The notes beneath the pieces were generated by a model that saw nothing but the letters and a program-made list of their open reading frames with translations, did not search any database and was not told where the DNA came from. The position numbers and the translations under genes were made by a program. From the NCBI RefSeq assembly GCF_016756535.1, contig NZ_AP023247.1, positions 3,038,501-3,102,500 on the forward strand: a stretch of DNA of 64,000 bases, read 5' to 3'. This stretch comes from Mesorhizobium sp. 131-2-1. GTDB taxonomy: Bacteria; Pseudomonadota; Alphaproteobacteria; Rhizobiales; Rhizobiaceae. This document shows, in pieces, positions 36,438 through 46,653 of this stretch; within the stretch, counting starts at the first letter, position 1; each line of letters starts with the position of its first letter.

Positions 36438-36866
36438 ATGGCGAAACAACCGGAATCCGACTCGTTCCTGGACATGTTCAGCAGATTCGGCCGCGACCTG
36501 AAGGTGCCGAATGTCGATGTCGAGGCGATAATCAGCCACCACCGCAAGAATCTCGAAGCGCTCGAAAAGTCCGCCAAAGCAGGCGCGGCCGGGGCGTCCT
36601 CGCTGCTCACCCGGCAGCGCGAGATGGTGCAAGAGGCGCTGCGCGAAATCACCGATCTGGCACAAAACTACCGGGCGCCCGGCAATCCGCAGGAATTGAT
36701 GACGAGGCAGGCGGAGTTCGCGCGCAAATCCTTCGAGACGGCGCTGAAGAATGCCGGCGAGGTGGCTGAAATGGCCAGGAAATCCGGCACCGAATCCATC
36801 GAGATCCTGCGCGAGCGCATCAAGGACGCGATGGCGGAAATTCGCTCCGGCTACGAGAAGAAGTGA
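36438..36866 (+). CDS. Phasin-family protein
   Basis: A 142-residue, almost wholly helical protein. The LDMFSRFGRDLKVPNVDVEA start, the FARKSFETALKNAGEVAEMA helix and the EILRERIKDAMAEIR end match the phasin_2 family that coats polyhydroxyalkanoate granules. The chosen ATG at 36438 (MAKQPESDSF) follows GGGGAG. A MaoC-type hydratase 200 bp downstream in the same direction fits a PHA context. Confidence 0.8.
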   Translation: MAKQPESDSFLDMFSRFGRDLKVPNVDVEAIISHHRKNLEALEKSAKAGAAGASSLLTRQREMVQEALREITDLAQNYRAPGNPQELMTRQAEFARKSFETALKNAGEVAEMARKSGTESIEILRERIKDAMAEIRSGYEKK

Positions 36867-37067
36867 CGCTTCGCGCCAGCTTTGCTTTGCTGCCTGCGGT
36901 AAGTCCCGGGCGTGTAGAGGGCTGCGTTGCCTTCCGGTGGCACTGTGGAAGAGCTGCCACCCATGCCAGCAAAACGCACCCTGTCGGAACCGAATTGCCA
37001 GGCGGTGAATTGACAGGGGGCTCCGCTTCGTGATCGGGAGACAGGCAAAGCGATCGGGAAAGCAGGA

Positions 37068-37565
37068 ATGACGGAAGCACGGCCGAGGACGCCGCCGACC
37101 TTCGAGCAGCTGAGGACGATGGCCGGGGAGGAACTCGGAGTCTCGGAATGGACGACGGTCGACCAGCGCCGCATCGACCAGTTCGCCGAATGCACAGGCG
37201 ACCACCAGTGGATTCATGTCGACCCTGAAAGGGCGCGGCGGCAGAGTCCGTTCCGCACCACGATCGCGCATGGCTATCTGACGCTTTCGATCATCGGCGC
37301 GCTGGCGCTGGAGATGGGCATCGTGCCCGAAAACACCCAGGCCGCCTTCAATTACGGCTTCGACAAGGTGCGCTTCCTGGCTCCGGTTAAGGTCGGATCG
37401 AGAATAAGACTCCGCATCACGCTGCTGTCGATGGAGGACAGGGGTCCCGGCCAGTATCTGATGAAGGCCGCCAACACGGTCGAGATCGAGGGCGAGCAGA
37501 AGCCGGCCCTGACCGCCGAGACGCTGGTCATGCTCTACGAGCGCCGCAAGCGGGCAGGAGTTTAG
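37068..37565 (+). CDS. MaoC-like (R)-enoyl-CoA hydratase (NodN-like)
   Basis: A 165-residue hot-dog-fold protein. The hydratase-2 motif is FAECTGDHQWIHVDPERA (Asp-x4/5-His dyad) followed by FRTTIAHGYLTLSIIGA. Family members hydrate trans-2-enoyl-CoA to (R)-3-hydroxyacyl-CoA, which may feed PHA synthesis; the rhizobial homologue NodN has a related sequence. Co-orientation with the phasin gene supports a PHA role, by inference. Confidence 0.8.
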   Translation: MTEARPRTPPTFEQLRTMAGEELGVSEWTTVDQRRIDQFAECTGDHQWIHVDPERARRQSPFRTTIAHGYLTLSIIGALALEMGIVPENTQAAFNYGFDKVRFLAPVKVGSRIRLRITLLSMEDRGPGQYLMKAANTVEIEGEQKPALTAETLVMLYERRKRAGV

Positions 37566-37567
37566 CC

Positions 37568-39001
37568 CTAAGCCCGCGTCTTGCGCCTAGCAGCCGCGCG
37601 CCGGCAGAATACGGCAAGGCCAAGCGCAACCAGCGCAAGCGCCATCGCGACCCGGAATGTGAGCTGCATGCCGAGCAAGGTCGCCGTTGCGTCCGTTCCT
37701 GCCGACGCCGCGGCGAATATGGCGCCCATCAGCGATGCGCCGGTGATCAGGCCGAGATTGCGCGACAGGTTGACGAGGCCCGAAACGACACCGCGCTGGT
37801 CGGCGGTCGCACCGCTCATCACCGCGGCATTGTTCGCGGTTTGGAACAGGGCATAGCCGCTGCTCAGGGCCAGGACCGGCACGACGTAGCCGGGAATGCC
37901 GAACGCGATCCGGATCGACGACATGGCAAACGCGCCGAGGACGAGCGAGGACAGGCCGGCGATCATCATCGGCTGGGCGCCGAAGCGGTCGACCAGCCGC
38001 CCGGCCGGCAATGCCGCCAGCGTCGCGACCAAAGGCGCCGTGGACAGAACCAGTCCGACCGTCGCGGGGTCGAGGCCGAGCGCCCGGGAGAGGTAGAACG
38101 GCGCCACCACCAACTGGCCCATCACCACCGTCGCCACGATGAGGCTCATGGCGAGGCTTGCGCTCAGCACAGGGTCGCCGAATGCGGCCAGCCGCACGAG
38201 TGGCGTTTCGACCTTCAATTCGATCACGATGAACAGGGCAACGCCGAGCGCAGCAACGGCCAGGAGACCGAGGTTGAGCAGGCCGAAGCTGCCCCTGCCC
38301 AGCGTCATGGCCAGCGCATAGGCGGCCAGCGTCAAAGCGATCAGAACCGTTCCGAGCGGATCGAAGGCCTTGCTTTCCGGCTCGGATCTGCCGCCGGCGG
38401 GCAGAGCGCGCCAGGCGAGCGCGAAAGCCAGCACGCCGAACGGCACATTGACCAGGAAGATCGCCCGCCAGCCGGCGCCGGCGATCAGCAACCCGCCGAG
38501 CGACGGACCAAGCATGGTGCCGATCGACGACATGGCGCCGAGCAGGCCCATGGCGCTGCCGGTTCTGGCCTTGGGGACGGTGCCGGCGACGAAGGCCAGC
38601 GTCAGCACCATCATCACCGCTGCGCCGAGGCCCTGCGCGGTGCGCGCCGCGATCAGCAGGCCAAGCGTCGGGGCCAGCGCGCAGAGCGCGGAGGCGGCCG
38701 TGTAAAGGGCGATGCCGCCAAGCAGCAGCGGCCGGCGGCCGGCGATGTCGGCCAGCCGCCCGGCGCTGACGATCATGGTGGTGATGGCCAGTAGATAGGC
38801 CAGCACTACCCATTGCACGGACTGGAACGACGCGCCGAACGCCTGCATCAGCGCCGGCAGGCCGACGCTGGCAATGCTGGTGCCAAGCGAGGACAGCAGC
38901 GTTGCGAGCGACAGGCTTGCAAGCGCCAATCCAACGGGCCGGGCCGGGTTCGTGGCGTTGTCATTCCAGCCGGTCTCGGCTTTTTCCGCGATGTCTGTCA
39001 T
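37568..39001 (-). CDS. MFS drug-resistance-type transporter (DHA2-like)
   Basis: A 477-residue permease with about 14 hydrophobic segments. Motif A-like loop GRLADIAGRRPLLLGG and motif C-like MGLLGAMSSIGTMLGPSLGGLLI point to the DHA2/EmrB-type proton antiporters that export drugs or metabolites. GCAAAGGAGTACAGCC gives a good ribosome site at ATG 39001. Divergent from a LysR-type regulator 150 bp away that probably controls it. Substrate unknown. Confidence 0.85.
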   Translation of the reverse strand: MTDIAEKAETGWNDNATNPARPVGLALASLSLATLLSSLGTSIASVGLPALMQAFGASFQSVQWVVLAYLLAITTMIVSAGRLADIAGRRPLLLGGIALYTAASALCALAPTLGLLIAARTAQGLGAAVMMVLTLAFVAGTVPKARTGSAMGLLGAMSSIGTMLGPSLGGLLIAGAGWRAIFLVNVPFGVLAFALAWRALPAGGRSEPESKAFDPLGTVLIALTLAAYALAMTLGRGSFGLLNLGLLAVAALGVALFIVIELKVETPLVRLAAFGDPVLSASLAMSLIVATVVMGQLVVAPFYLSRALGLDPATVGLVLSTAPLVATLAALPAGRLVDRFGAQPMMIAGLSSLVLGAFAMSSIRIAFGIPGYVVPVLALSSGYALFQTANNAAVMSGATADQRGVVSGLVNLSRNLGLITGASLMGAIFAAASAGTDATATLLGMQLTFRVAMALALVALGLAVFCRRAAARRKTRA

Positions 39002-39151
39002 GGCTGTACTCCTTTGCCGCTCATTCCCGGTGGGACATCGCCAATGGCGATCTGTCGGCTGGTGGTACGCCCGTCACTGACATGGCGGAAGGCGCAGCAT
39101 TTGCAGCTTATTCATGCATGCGGCGCCATATATCCGTGCTATGGTCCGGCC

Positions 39152-40045
39152 ATGCCGTCACCCGATCTCAACCTGCTTGCCGCGCTGGATGTCCTGCTGA
39201 GCGAAGGTAGCGTGGCGCGCGCCGCCGAAAGGCTGCGCCTCAGTCCGTCGGCGATGAGCCGCACGCTGGCGCGCCTGCGCGAGGCAACCGGCGATCCGCT
39301 GCTGGTTCGCGCCGGCCGGGGTCTGGTGCCGACACCACGGGCGCAGGAACTGCGGCTGCAGGTGGGCCGCGTGGTCGAGGAGGGGGAGGCGCTGCTGCGT
39401 CCCGCCAAGCTGCTCGACCTGCAAGGCCTGGACCGGACCTTCACGCTGCGCACCAATGAGAGCTTCGTCGAGGAGTTCGGGCCGCGGCTTGTCGCCCGTG
39501 TCGGGGCGGAGGCTCCCGATCTGCGGCTGCGTTTCGCGCCGAAGTCCGACAAGGATGTGGCTTCGCTGCGCGACGCGAGCATCGATCTGGAGATCGGCGT
39601 CGCCGGCGAGACCGGACCCGAGGTCCGCATCCAGGCGCTCTTCCGCGACCGCTTCATCGGCGCGGCGCGGGCCGGCCACCCGCTGGGCGATGGCCCCATC
39701 ACGCCGGAGCGTTTCGCAGCCGGCCGCCACATCAGCGTTTCCAGGCGTGGCCGCGAGAGGGGACCCATCGACGAGGCCTTGGGCGAGCTTGGGCTGCGGC
39801 GGACCGTGGTATCGATGGTCTCAGGATTTTCGGCGGCACTCGCCATGGCGCGCGCGTCCGACCTGATCGCCAGCGTCCCCGAGCGGCATACTGAAGGGGC
39901 GCGCGCCCGCATGTTCAGCTTTGCCTTGCCGGTCGCGACAGCGGAGGTGACCATCTCCATGCTCTGGCACCCGCGCCTCGATGCCGACCCGGCGCAACGC
40001 TGGCTGCGCGATTGCGTGCGCGAGGTCTGCGCCGCTTCCCGCTGA
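39152..40045 (+). CDS. LysR-family transcriptional regulator
   Basis: A 297-residue regulator: N-terminal helix-turn-helix (LNLLAALDVLLSEGSVARAA, LSPSAMSRTLARLREATGDPLLV) and C-terminal periplasmic-binding-like effector domain. The start at 39152 (MPSPDLNLLAALD) fits the family; an upstream open extension to 38813 overlaps the divergent MFS gene and is rejected. Divergent placement suggests it controls that transporter in response to a ligand. Confidence 0.88.
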   Translation: MPSPDLNLLAALDVLLSEGSVARAAERLRLSPSAMSRTLARLREATGDPLLVRAGRGLVPTPRAQELRLQVGRVVEEGEALLRPAKLLDLQGLDRTFTLRTNESFVEEFGPRLVARVGAEAPDLRLRFAPKSDKDVASLRDASIDLEIGVAGETGPEVRIQALFRDRFIGAARAGHPLGDGPITPERFAAGRHISVSRRGRERGPIDEALGELGLRRTVVSMVSGFSAALAMARASDLIASVPERHTEGARARMFSFALPVATAEVTISMLWHPRLDADPAQRWLRDCVREVCAASR

Positions 40046-40050
40046 CCGAA

Positions 40051-41469
40051 CTACGCGGACATCGCCGCTTCGAGCGCCACCAAGATCCGCTCGTCATCCG
40101 ACTGGGCAACGTTGAAGCGCAGGAAGCGCCCGGCCGTCTGCGACAGGCTGAAGGCGTTGCCCGGCGCCAGCACGACATTGGCCGACAGGGCGCGGCGGGC
40201 CATGTCGGCCGCATCCAGGCCCTCAGGCAGGCTGCACCACAGAAACAGGCCGGCCGGCTGGTCGATCCACGGCGTGATGCCGATCGCCTTCAGGCGGGTG
40301 CTCGTTTCGGCCATGGCGCGTGCAAGCCGGACGCGCAGCGCCTCGACATGCTTGCGGTAGCTGCCGTCCTTGAGCAAAGTCAGCACAAGGTCGGCCGCCA
40401 GCCTGCCGCCGCCGAAGGTCGTGGCGATCTTGAGATCGGTGAGCTGCTCGATCCAGTCGCGTGGAGCGGCAATGAAGCCGCAGCGAACCGAGGCCGACAG
40501 CGTCTTGGAGAAGCTGCCGATGTGGACGACATGCGCCAGCCCGTCGAACGCCGCAAGGCGCGGCGCCGGGCTATGCTCGAAATCGGCGAAGATATCGTCC
40601 TCGATGATGGTGAGATCCGCCTGGTCGGCAAGCTTGAGCAGCCGATGGGCGGTGACCGGCGACAGGATCGCGCCAGTCGGATTGTGGATGCCGGAATTGG
40701 TGATGTAGAGGCGCGGCCGATGCTCGGCCAGCGCTTGGGCGAACAGGTCGATGTCCGGCCCCGACGGCGTGTAGGGAACGCTGACGACCTTGGCGCGGTG
40801 CGCGCGCAGCAAGGCGTGGAAGTTGAAATAGCAGGGATCGTCGACCAGCACGGTGTCGCCGGGTTCGATCAGGAAGCGGCAGAGGAGATCGATGGCCTGT
40901 GTCCCGGACTCGGTCAGCATGATCTGCTCCGGGGAGGCTTCAATGCCGTGCTCGGCCATGCGTCGCGCCAGCAGTTGCCGCAGCGGCGGCAGGCCGAGCG
41001 GCGTGCCGTAATCGGCAAGCGTCACGTCGTCGGCGCGAGCCGCCGAGCGCAGCGCCCGGCGCAGGGCGGCCTGCGGCATCCATGAGGCCGGCAGCCAGCC
41101 GCAGCCGGGTTTCAGCACCTCGTCGCCCGCCTCTAGCGACTGGCGCGAGACCCAGAGCGGATCGACCTCGCGATCGAGGCGAGGGCCGATCTCGGCCAGC
41201 GACAGCGGCGCCAATGGTCCGGCGGCATAGAAGCCGGATCCAGGCCGGGAGCGGATCGCGCCTTCCGCGGCGAGGCGCTCATAGGCCTCGACAACGGTAG
41301 ATTTCGAAACCCGCATGGATTTGGCAAAGGCGCGGATCGAGGGCAGCCGCGCTCCAGGCGTCAGGCTGCGCGCGGCAATCCGCTGGCGGATCGCCGCCAT
41401 GACAGTTTCGACAAGCGTGGACGCGGCAAAAGTGCGCCCAGCGTCGGTTTCCAGAACGAGTTCGGTCAT
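40051..41469 (-). CDS. MocR/PdxR-type GntR regulator with aminotransferase domain
   Basis: A 472-residue fusion: GntR winged helix (about 15-85, RIAARSLTPGARLPSIRAFAKSMRVSKSTVVEAYERL) joined by a linker to a fold-type I aminotransferase domain (about 120-465). The PLP Lys is in GSFSKTLSASVRCGF (SFSKT), with IEDDIFADFEH contributing the cofactor Asp. MocR regulators bind PLP or its aldimine and control transporters or vitamin-B6 and amino-acid genes. It is divergent from an EamA exporter. An in-frame extension to 42048 is not coding in this frame. Confidence 0.9.
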   Translation of the reverse strand: MTELVLETDAGRTFAASTLVETVMAAIRQRIAARSLTPGARLPSIRAFAKSMRVSKSTVVEAYERLAAEGAIRSRPGSGFYAAGPLAPLSLAEIGPRLDREVDPLWVSRQSLEAGDEVLKPGCGWLPASWMPQAALRRALRSAARADDVTLADYGTPLGLPPLRQLLARRMAEHGIEASPEQIMLTESGTQAIDLLCRFLIEPGDTVLVDDPCYFNFHALLRAHRAKVVSVPYTPSGPDIDLFAQALAEHRPRLYITNSGIHNPTGAILSPVTAHRLLKLADQADLTIIEDDIFADFEHSPAPRLAAFDGLAHVVHIGSFSKTLSASVRCGFIAAPRDWIEQLTDLKIATTFGGGRLAADLVLTLLKDGSYRKHVEALRVRLARAMAETSTRLKAIGITPWIDQPAGLFLWCSLPEGLDAADMARRALSANVVLAPGNAFSLSQTAGRFLRFNVAQSDDERILVALEAAMSA

Positions 41470-41470
41470 C

Positions 41471-41530
41471 TGTACTGCTCGAATGGCCATTACAGTTTTG
41501 GCGAATTGTACCGCATTGTCTCTGGCCATT
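41471..41530. promoter_or_regulatory. Direct repeats in MocR/EamA control region
   Basis: TGGCCATT occurs at 41484-41491 and 41523-41530, and TGTAC at 41471-41475 and 41507-41511, spaced 39 and 36 bp. Paired direct repeats in a divergent region are usual for MocR operators. Confidence 0.45.
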
Positions 41531-41575
41531 CCATAGGGGTCGGCCCGATAGAGGGCGAAAGAAGTGGGGCCTGCA

Positions 41576-42469
41576 ATGGACAAGACCGCGAGCGGCTGGG
41601 CGAACGGATTCATCGGTGTGTTGATCTTCAGCGGTTCGCTGCCGGCGACGCGTGTGGCGGTGGCGGATTTCGATCCGACATTCCTGACGTCTGCAAGAGC
41701 GGCGATTGCCGGACTGCTTGGCCTGGCGATGCTGCTCCTGTTCCGCGAGAAGCGCCCTGAGCGGAGCGATGTCTTGTCGCTGGTGATCGTGGCGCTGGGT
41801 GTCGTGGTCGGCTTTCCGCTACTCACTGCGCTGGCGCTCAAGCACGTCACTTCGGCCCACTCTATCATCTTCGTCGGCCTGCTGCCGCTGGCGACAGCGA
41901 TCTTCGGCGTGTTGCGCGGCGGCGACCGTCCAAGACCGGCGTTCTGGCTGTTCTCCTGCCTGGGCAGCGCGCTGGTCGCCGGCTTCGCCCTGATGCAAGG
42001 CGTGACCGCGTCCCCGATCGGCGACGGGTTGATGCTCGCCGCCATCATCGCCTGCGGGCTGGGCTATGCCGAGGGCGCCGCGCTGTCACGCAGGATCGGC
42101 GGCTGGCAGGTGATTTGCTGGGCGCTGGTGCTGTCGCTGCCGGTCATGCTGGTGCTGTCTTTTGCGACATTGCCGCCATCCTTTGCCAGTGTCGGCTCCA
42201 GCGCCTGGATCGGTCTGGCCTATGTCTCGCTGTTCAGCATGTTGATCGGCTTCGTGTTCTGGTATCGCGGCCTGGCGCAAGGCGGCATCGCCGCCGTCGG
42301 GCAGCTTCAGCTGCTGCAGCCCTTCTTTGGCCTGGCTCTGGCGGCGACGCTGCTGCACGAGCAGGTCAGCCCGCTAATGATCGCCGTCACCGTCGCCGTA
42401 GTGTTTTGCGTCGTCGGCGCCAAGAAATTCGCGAAGCAGGAGTTGACGGGACGCGCGGCTTCGGCGTGA
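41576..42469 (+). CDS. EamA/DMT-family transporter
   Basis: A 297-residue membrane protein with ten hydrophobic helices in two EamA repeats (about 10-140 and 150-285; AILAGGI-like helices such as SAHSIIFVGLLPLATAIFGV and MLIGFVFWYRGLAQGGIAAV). Members export amino acids or metabolites. ATG 41576 is preceded by GAAGTGGGG. Divergence from a MocR regulator suggests control by a PLP-linked signal. Confidence 0.82.
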   Translation: MDKTASGWANGFIGVLIFSGSLPATRVAVADFDPTFLTSARAAIAGLLGLAMLLLFREKRPERSDVLSLVIVALGVVVGFPLLTALALKHVTSAHSIIFVGLLPLATAIFGVLRGGDRPRPAFWLFSCLGSALVAGFALMQGVTASPIGDGLMLAAIIACGLGYAEGAALSRRIGGWQVICWALVLSLPVMLVLSFATLPPSFASVGSSAWIGLAYVSLFSMLIGFVFWYRGLAQGGIAAVGQLQLLQPFFGLALAATLLHEQVSPLMIAVTVAVVFCVVGAKKFAKQELTGRAASA

Positions 42470-42484
42470 CGGCGCCGTCCGCTC

Positions 42485-43525
42485 CTAGAACTTCGTCACC
42501 ACGCCGATGCCGATGCCCTCGAAGCCGCCCATGGCCATCAAGGCCGCGGGCGCTTCCTCGAGGCTGATCTTCTTGCCGACCAGCAGTTCCGGCTTCAGCT
42601 TGCCGGTGCGGATCATCTCCATCATCGCCGGGTAGCGGTAGGCCTGCATGCCATGGCTGCCGAGGATCTCGAGCTCGAAGGCGATCACCTTGTCCATCGG
42701 CACCTGCGGCCTGGCGTGGTCTGCGAGCATCAGGCCGACCTGCACATGACGGCCGCGCCGGCGCAGATTGGCGATCGAGTTGAACGAGGTGGTCGGATGG
42801 CCGAGCGCGTCCATCGACATATGCGCGCCGCCATTGGTGATCTGCTTGACCGCCTTGACGACGTTGGGCGTTGTCGAGGCGTTGATGGTCGCCACCGCGC
42901 CGACCTTCCTGGCGAAGTCCAGCTTCTCGTCGGTGAGGTCGATGGCGATGACGTTGGCGCCCATCGAGCTGGCGATCATGATCGCCGACAGGCCGACGCC
43001 ACCGCAACCGTGCACGGCCACCCATTCGCCGGGCTTGACCCGACCCTGGTCGACGATAGCGCGGAAGGAGGTGACGAAGCGACAGCCGAGGCTGGCGGCG
43101 GTGGCGAAATCCATCTCGTCCGGCAGGCGCACGAGGTTGGTGTCGGCATGGTCAATGGCGACATATTCGGCGAACGAACCCCATGTATTGAAACCGGGTT
43201 GGGACTGGTGCTCGCAGACCTGGTGATTACCCGAAGTACATTCGAAGCAGCGGCCGCAGCCGACCGCGAACGGCACGGTGACACGCTCGCCGGCCTTCCA
43301 GTGCGTGACCCGCTTGCCGGCGGCAACGACAACGCCGGCCAATTCGTGGCCCGGCACGTGCGGCAGGCGGATGTCCGGGTCGTGACCCATCCAGCCATGC
43401 CAGTCGCTGCGGCAAAGTCCGGTCGCCTCGACCTTGATGACCACGCCTTCCGGCGCCGGCTTCGGGTCGGGAACGGTCTGGATCGTCGGCGCCTCGCCGA
43501 ATTTCTCGAACACGACGGCTTTCAT
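42485..43525 (-). CDS. Zinc-dependent alcohol dehydrogenase (MDR)
   Basis: A 346-residue MDR enzyme with both zinc sites complete: catalytic ligands in GLCRSDWHG (Cys) and PGHELAG (His-Glu), structural site C-x2-C-x2-C-x7-C in [15 protein letters not shown]. The NAD(P) fold has [15 protein letters not shown]. It oxidises an alcohol or reduces an aldehyde; the aldehyde is unknown. GGGAG lies six bases before ATG 43525. Same direction as, but separate from, the maleylpyruvate-type operon. Confidence 0.85.
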   Translation of the reverse strand: MKAVVFEKFGEAPTIQTVPDPKPAPEGVVIKVEATGLCRSDWHGWMGHDPDIRLPHVPGHELAGVVVAAGKRVTHWKAGERVTVPFAVGCGRCFECTSGNHQVCEHQSQPGFNTWGSFAEYVAIDHADTNLVRLPDEMDFATAASLGCRFVTSFRAIVDQGRVKPGEWVAVHGCGGVGLSAIMIASSMGANVIAIDLTDEKLDFARKVGAVATINASTTPNVVKAVKQITNGGAHMSMDALGHPTTSFNSIANLRRRGRHVQVGLMLADHARPQVPMDKVIAFELEILGSHGMQAYRYPAMMEMIRTGKLKPELLVGKKISLEEAPAALMAMGGFEGIGIGVVTKF

Positions 43526-43560
43526 CGGCAACTCCCAATGCTTTGCCCGGAATGGTGCGG

Positions 43561-44211
43561 CTATTCCGCGTCTATCTGATTCTCCGGCGCCGCCTTGCGG
43601 AAAGCCGGCAGCGCTATGCAGGCGGCGTGGATGCGCGAAATCACCGGGTAGGGCGTCATGTCGACGCCGAAACGGGCATTGTTGGTGACCTGAGCCACCA
43701 GGCAGATGTCGGCAAGGCCGGGCCTGTCGCCGTGGCAGAACGTGCCGGTCTCCGGCGATGAAGCGAGAATCTTCTCAAGTGGCTGAAAACCTTCGTTCAC
43801 CCAGTGCCGGAACCAGTTGACGACATCCTGGTCGCCGGCGCCGAACAGGGTGCGCAGCGAGGTCAGCACGCGCAGATTGTTCACTGGGTGGATGTCGCAG
43901 GCGATCATCTGCGCCAGCATCCTGACACGGGCTCGGCCGAGTGCGTCCTTCGGCAGAAGCGGCGGCTCGGGCACGGTCTCGTCGAGATATTCGATGATCG
44001 CCAGCGATTGGGTCAAAAGCCGGCCGCCTGCGAGGATGAGCGCCGGCACCAGGCCTTGCGGATTGACTGCCAGATAGGCGGCTTCGAGGTGCTCGCCATG
44101 GCGCAGATGGTGCGGCACGTATTCGTAGCCCAGGCCCTTCATCTCCAGCGCAATGCGCACCCGGTAGGAGGTGGAGGAGCGATAGTAGTTGTGGAGGATC
44201 AGCTCGCTCAT
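43561..44211 (-). CDS. Zeta-class GST: maleylpyruvate/maleylacetoacetate isomerase
   Basis: A 216-residue glutathione transferase. The [16 protein letters not shown]-terminus is the zeta-class active site (Ser catalytic), with PQGLVPAL and [13 protein letters not shown] binding glutathione. It would isomerise a cis-dicarboxylic ring-cleavage product to the trans form. The start is only 5 bp from the stop of a short fumarylacetoacetase-fold gene, so the pair works in one pathway, gentisate or homogentisate breakdown. Confidence 0.8.
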   Translation of the reverse strand: MSELILHNYYRSSTSYRVRIALEMKGLGYEYVPHHLRHGEHLEAAYLAVNPQGLVPALILAGGRLLTQSLAIIEYLDETVPEPPLLPKDALGRARVRMLAQMIACDIHPVNNLRVLTSLRTLFGAGDQDVVNWFRHWVNEGFQPLEKILASSPETGTFCHGDRPGLADICLVAQVTNNARFGVDMTPYPVISRIHAACIALPAFRKAAPENQIDAE

Positions 44212-44215
44212 CGGA

Positions 44216-44914
<699 letters not shown>

Positions 44915-45240
44915 GCATTTCTCTCAGTCATGCCCGCGTTGCTGGCACATTCGACCGATTTGACCAACCCGGCAAGGGATACGCGATCGCAAGATGCTGG
45001 TCCCGTCGCCGGGTGCCTGTTGAATATCAGCCGACAAGGCCACCCTGACGTTCAAAAAACGTCGCGGCCAAAAGAAACCGCGCTGTGGGCCATGCTGCGG
45101 GCATGTCGTTTATTTCGTTTCCGGGTATGGCCGACCTAGGCACTGCGATCGGCGGCAAGGATGGCGAAATACTATTTGCCAATAATCTGGCCTCGGTCGC
45201 GGGATTATCCTATTCTGAGCGCAAGTGAAGCGACCTCATC
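44915..45240. other. Intergenic region, 326 bp
   Basis: Lies between the divergent FAH-hydrolase and response-regulator genes. A short inverted repeat GACGTT-CAAAA-AACGTC is at 45048-45064. No gene or convincing promoter was recognised. Confidence 0.5.
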
Positions 45241-45924
45241 ATGACCGCAGTCAACGATCGCGCCCGGTTCCTCATCATCGACGACCATCCGCTGTTTCGC
45301 GAGGCGCTGCACAGCGCCGTGCAGATGGCCTATCCGGACGTCGATACGGTCGAAGCGCGCTCGATCGCCGAGGCGCTCGACCTGCTCGCCAGCCCGAAGC
45401 CATTCGACCTGGCGCTGCTCGACCTCAGCATGCCCGACGTGCATGGCTTCGACGGGCTGCTGCAGCTCAGGACCCGCCATCCGCGCCTGCCGGTGGTGAT
45501 CGTCTCCGGCTATGAGGAGCCGCGGATCATTTCCGAGGCGCTGTCCTATGGCGCGGCCGGCTTCATCCCGAAATCGGCGCGCAAGAGCGATCTCGCCGCC
45601 GCCATCCGTTCGGTGATGGACGGCGCGATCTATGTGCCGGAAACCTATGAGGTGCAGCCGCCCGATGCCGACAGCATCGACCGCGCCGACATGGTGCAGC
45701 GGCTGGCGCGGCTGACGCCGCAGCAGCTGAGGGTGCTGCAGATGCTGCGCCAGGGCATGCTCAACAAGCAGATCGCCTATGAGCTGCAGGTCGGCGAGAC
45801 CACGGTCAAGGCGCATGTCTCGGAGATCCTGCGCAAGCTCAACGTCTACAGCCGCACGCAAGCGGTGATCGAGGTGTCGAAGCTGGATAATGCGGAGCTG
45901 TTTCGGGACCAGGCGGGATTTTGA
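45241..45924 (+). CDS. LuxR/NarL-type response regulator
   Basis: A 227-residue two-domain regulator: receiver (about 8-125, IIDDH acidic pocket, D61 phosphoacceptor in LLDLSMPD, Lys in IPKSARK) and LuxR-type helix-turn-helix (about 155-215, LTPQQLRVLQMLRQGMLNKQIA, VKAHVSEILRKLNV). It faces a hybrid kinase and a FIST sensor on the opposite strand, an arrangement known for the NosP/NahK/ErbR systems of pseudomonads. Targets may include the cox-like operon, by inference. Confidence 0.88.
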   Translation: MTAVNDRARFLIIDDHPLFREALHSAVQMAYPDVDTVEARSIAEALDLLASPKPFDLALLDLSMPDVHGFDGLLQLRTRHPRLPVVIVSGYEEPRIISEALSYGAAGFIPKSARKSDLAAAIRSVMDGAIYVPETYEVQPPDADSIDRADMVQRLARLTPQQLRVLQMLRQGMLNKQIAYELQVGETTVKAHVSEILRKLNVYSRTQAVIEVSKLDNAELFRDQAGF

Positions 45925-45940
45925 AGCTGGGGCGCTGAGC

Positions 45941-46372
45941 CTATCCGAATGATATAGACGAAATGATTTCTCTCGTTTCGTCTAATTCCTTGTCGATAAG
46001 ATCGTTCTCCTCACCTTGAGCGAGATACGTCACGAATGCAAAGTCGTCTCCATTCGACAAATACCAGGCAGATAGGGTCTGATCCACAGTCCTTGATGAG
46101 ACGCCAACACACATTGCGGCGCCAAACTTCTTCTCAAAAATGCGCCCGATATCTATGAAATTGTCCTGACAAAACTCGATCATAAAGGACCTAAGAACGT
46201 CGAAATCCGTGTTTGGTCTCTCCCCGCTACGATATTTCGCAATAGAGAACTGAAAAGCGCCGATGCCCGATGCTTTGGCCAAGGTAGGTGGCGACCCCTC
46301 GGGAAGGTCGTCAGTTATATCTTCCCACCCGGCAGGTAGGTCGAAGGTCAGGCCATGGAATTGTACAATCAT
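45941..46372 (-). CDS. Uncharacterised protein, AT-richer gene
   Basis: A 143-residue, probably cytoplasmic protein (no signal peptide), starting MIVQFHGLTFDLPAGWEDIT. I do not recognise the family; the opening 'F-x-LPxGWxD' resembles small beta-sandwich adaptor or stress proteins but this is not enough to name it. The DNA is visibly richer in A and T than its neighbours, with different codon choice, pointing to recent gain. It is 14 bp downstream of a similarly atypical small gene in the same direction. Confidence 0.65.
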   Translation of the reverse strand: MIVQFHGLTFDLPAGWEDITDDLPEGSPPTLAKASGIGAFQFSIAKYRSGERPNTDFDVLRSFMIEFCQDNFIDIGRIFEKKFGAAMCVGVSSRTVDQTLSAWYLSNGDDFAFVTYLAQGEENDLIDKELDETREIISSISFG

Positions 46373-46386
46373 TGCGATTTCCTAGA

Positions 46387-46647
46387 TCACTCCTGGGCTA
46401 CTTGCTCAAGCTCGCGGCCGTCGACGAAAAGCCGAGCAAAACCCCCATCAGCGGGCCACAGGGAAAAGTAATTTCCGGTGTCTTCGATCTCTATCCGGCC
46501 AGCGGAAGCCGATTCGCCGAAGAATCGAAACTCTACTTCCGTTGATGGATCGATCAGATACTGATGTGCCCAAGGTTCCACGACGACCCGGATCGGTCTG
46601 TCGGTGTTGTTTCTGTAGAGGATGGTTTGGGTCAGAAGCATCGGCAC
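46387..46647 (-). CDS. Uncharacterised small protein, AT-richer gene
   Basis: An 86-residue protein (MPMLLTQTILYRNNTDRPIR, later FRFFGESASAGRIEIEDTGN) with predicted beta-strands and no membrane segment. Not recognised. It forms a pair with the following 143-residue gene and sits 6 bp from the stop of the hybrid kinase gene, inserted between the kinase and response-regulator genes of one signalling system. Confidence 0.6.
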   Translation of the reverse strand: MPMLLTQTILYRNNTDRPIRVVVEPWAHQYLIDPSTEVEFRFFGESASAGRIEIEDTGNYFSLWPADGGFARLFVDGRELEQVAQE

Positions 46648-46653
46648 CAGCCG

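Noticed and set aside
45955..45984. 9-bp inverted repeat TAGACGAAA / TTTCGTCTA
   Set aside because: It lies in the 3' coding end of the AT-rich gene and has no T-run; could be chance.
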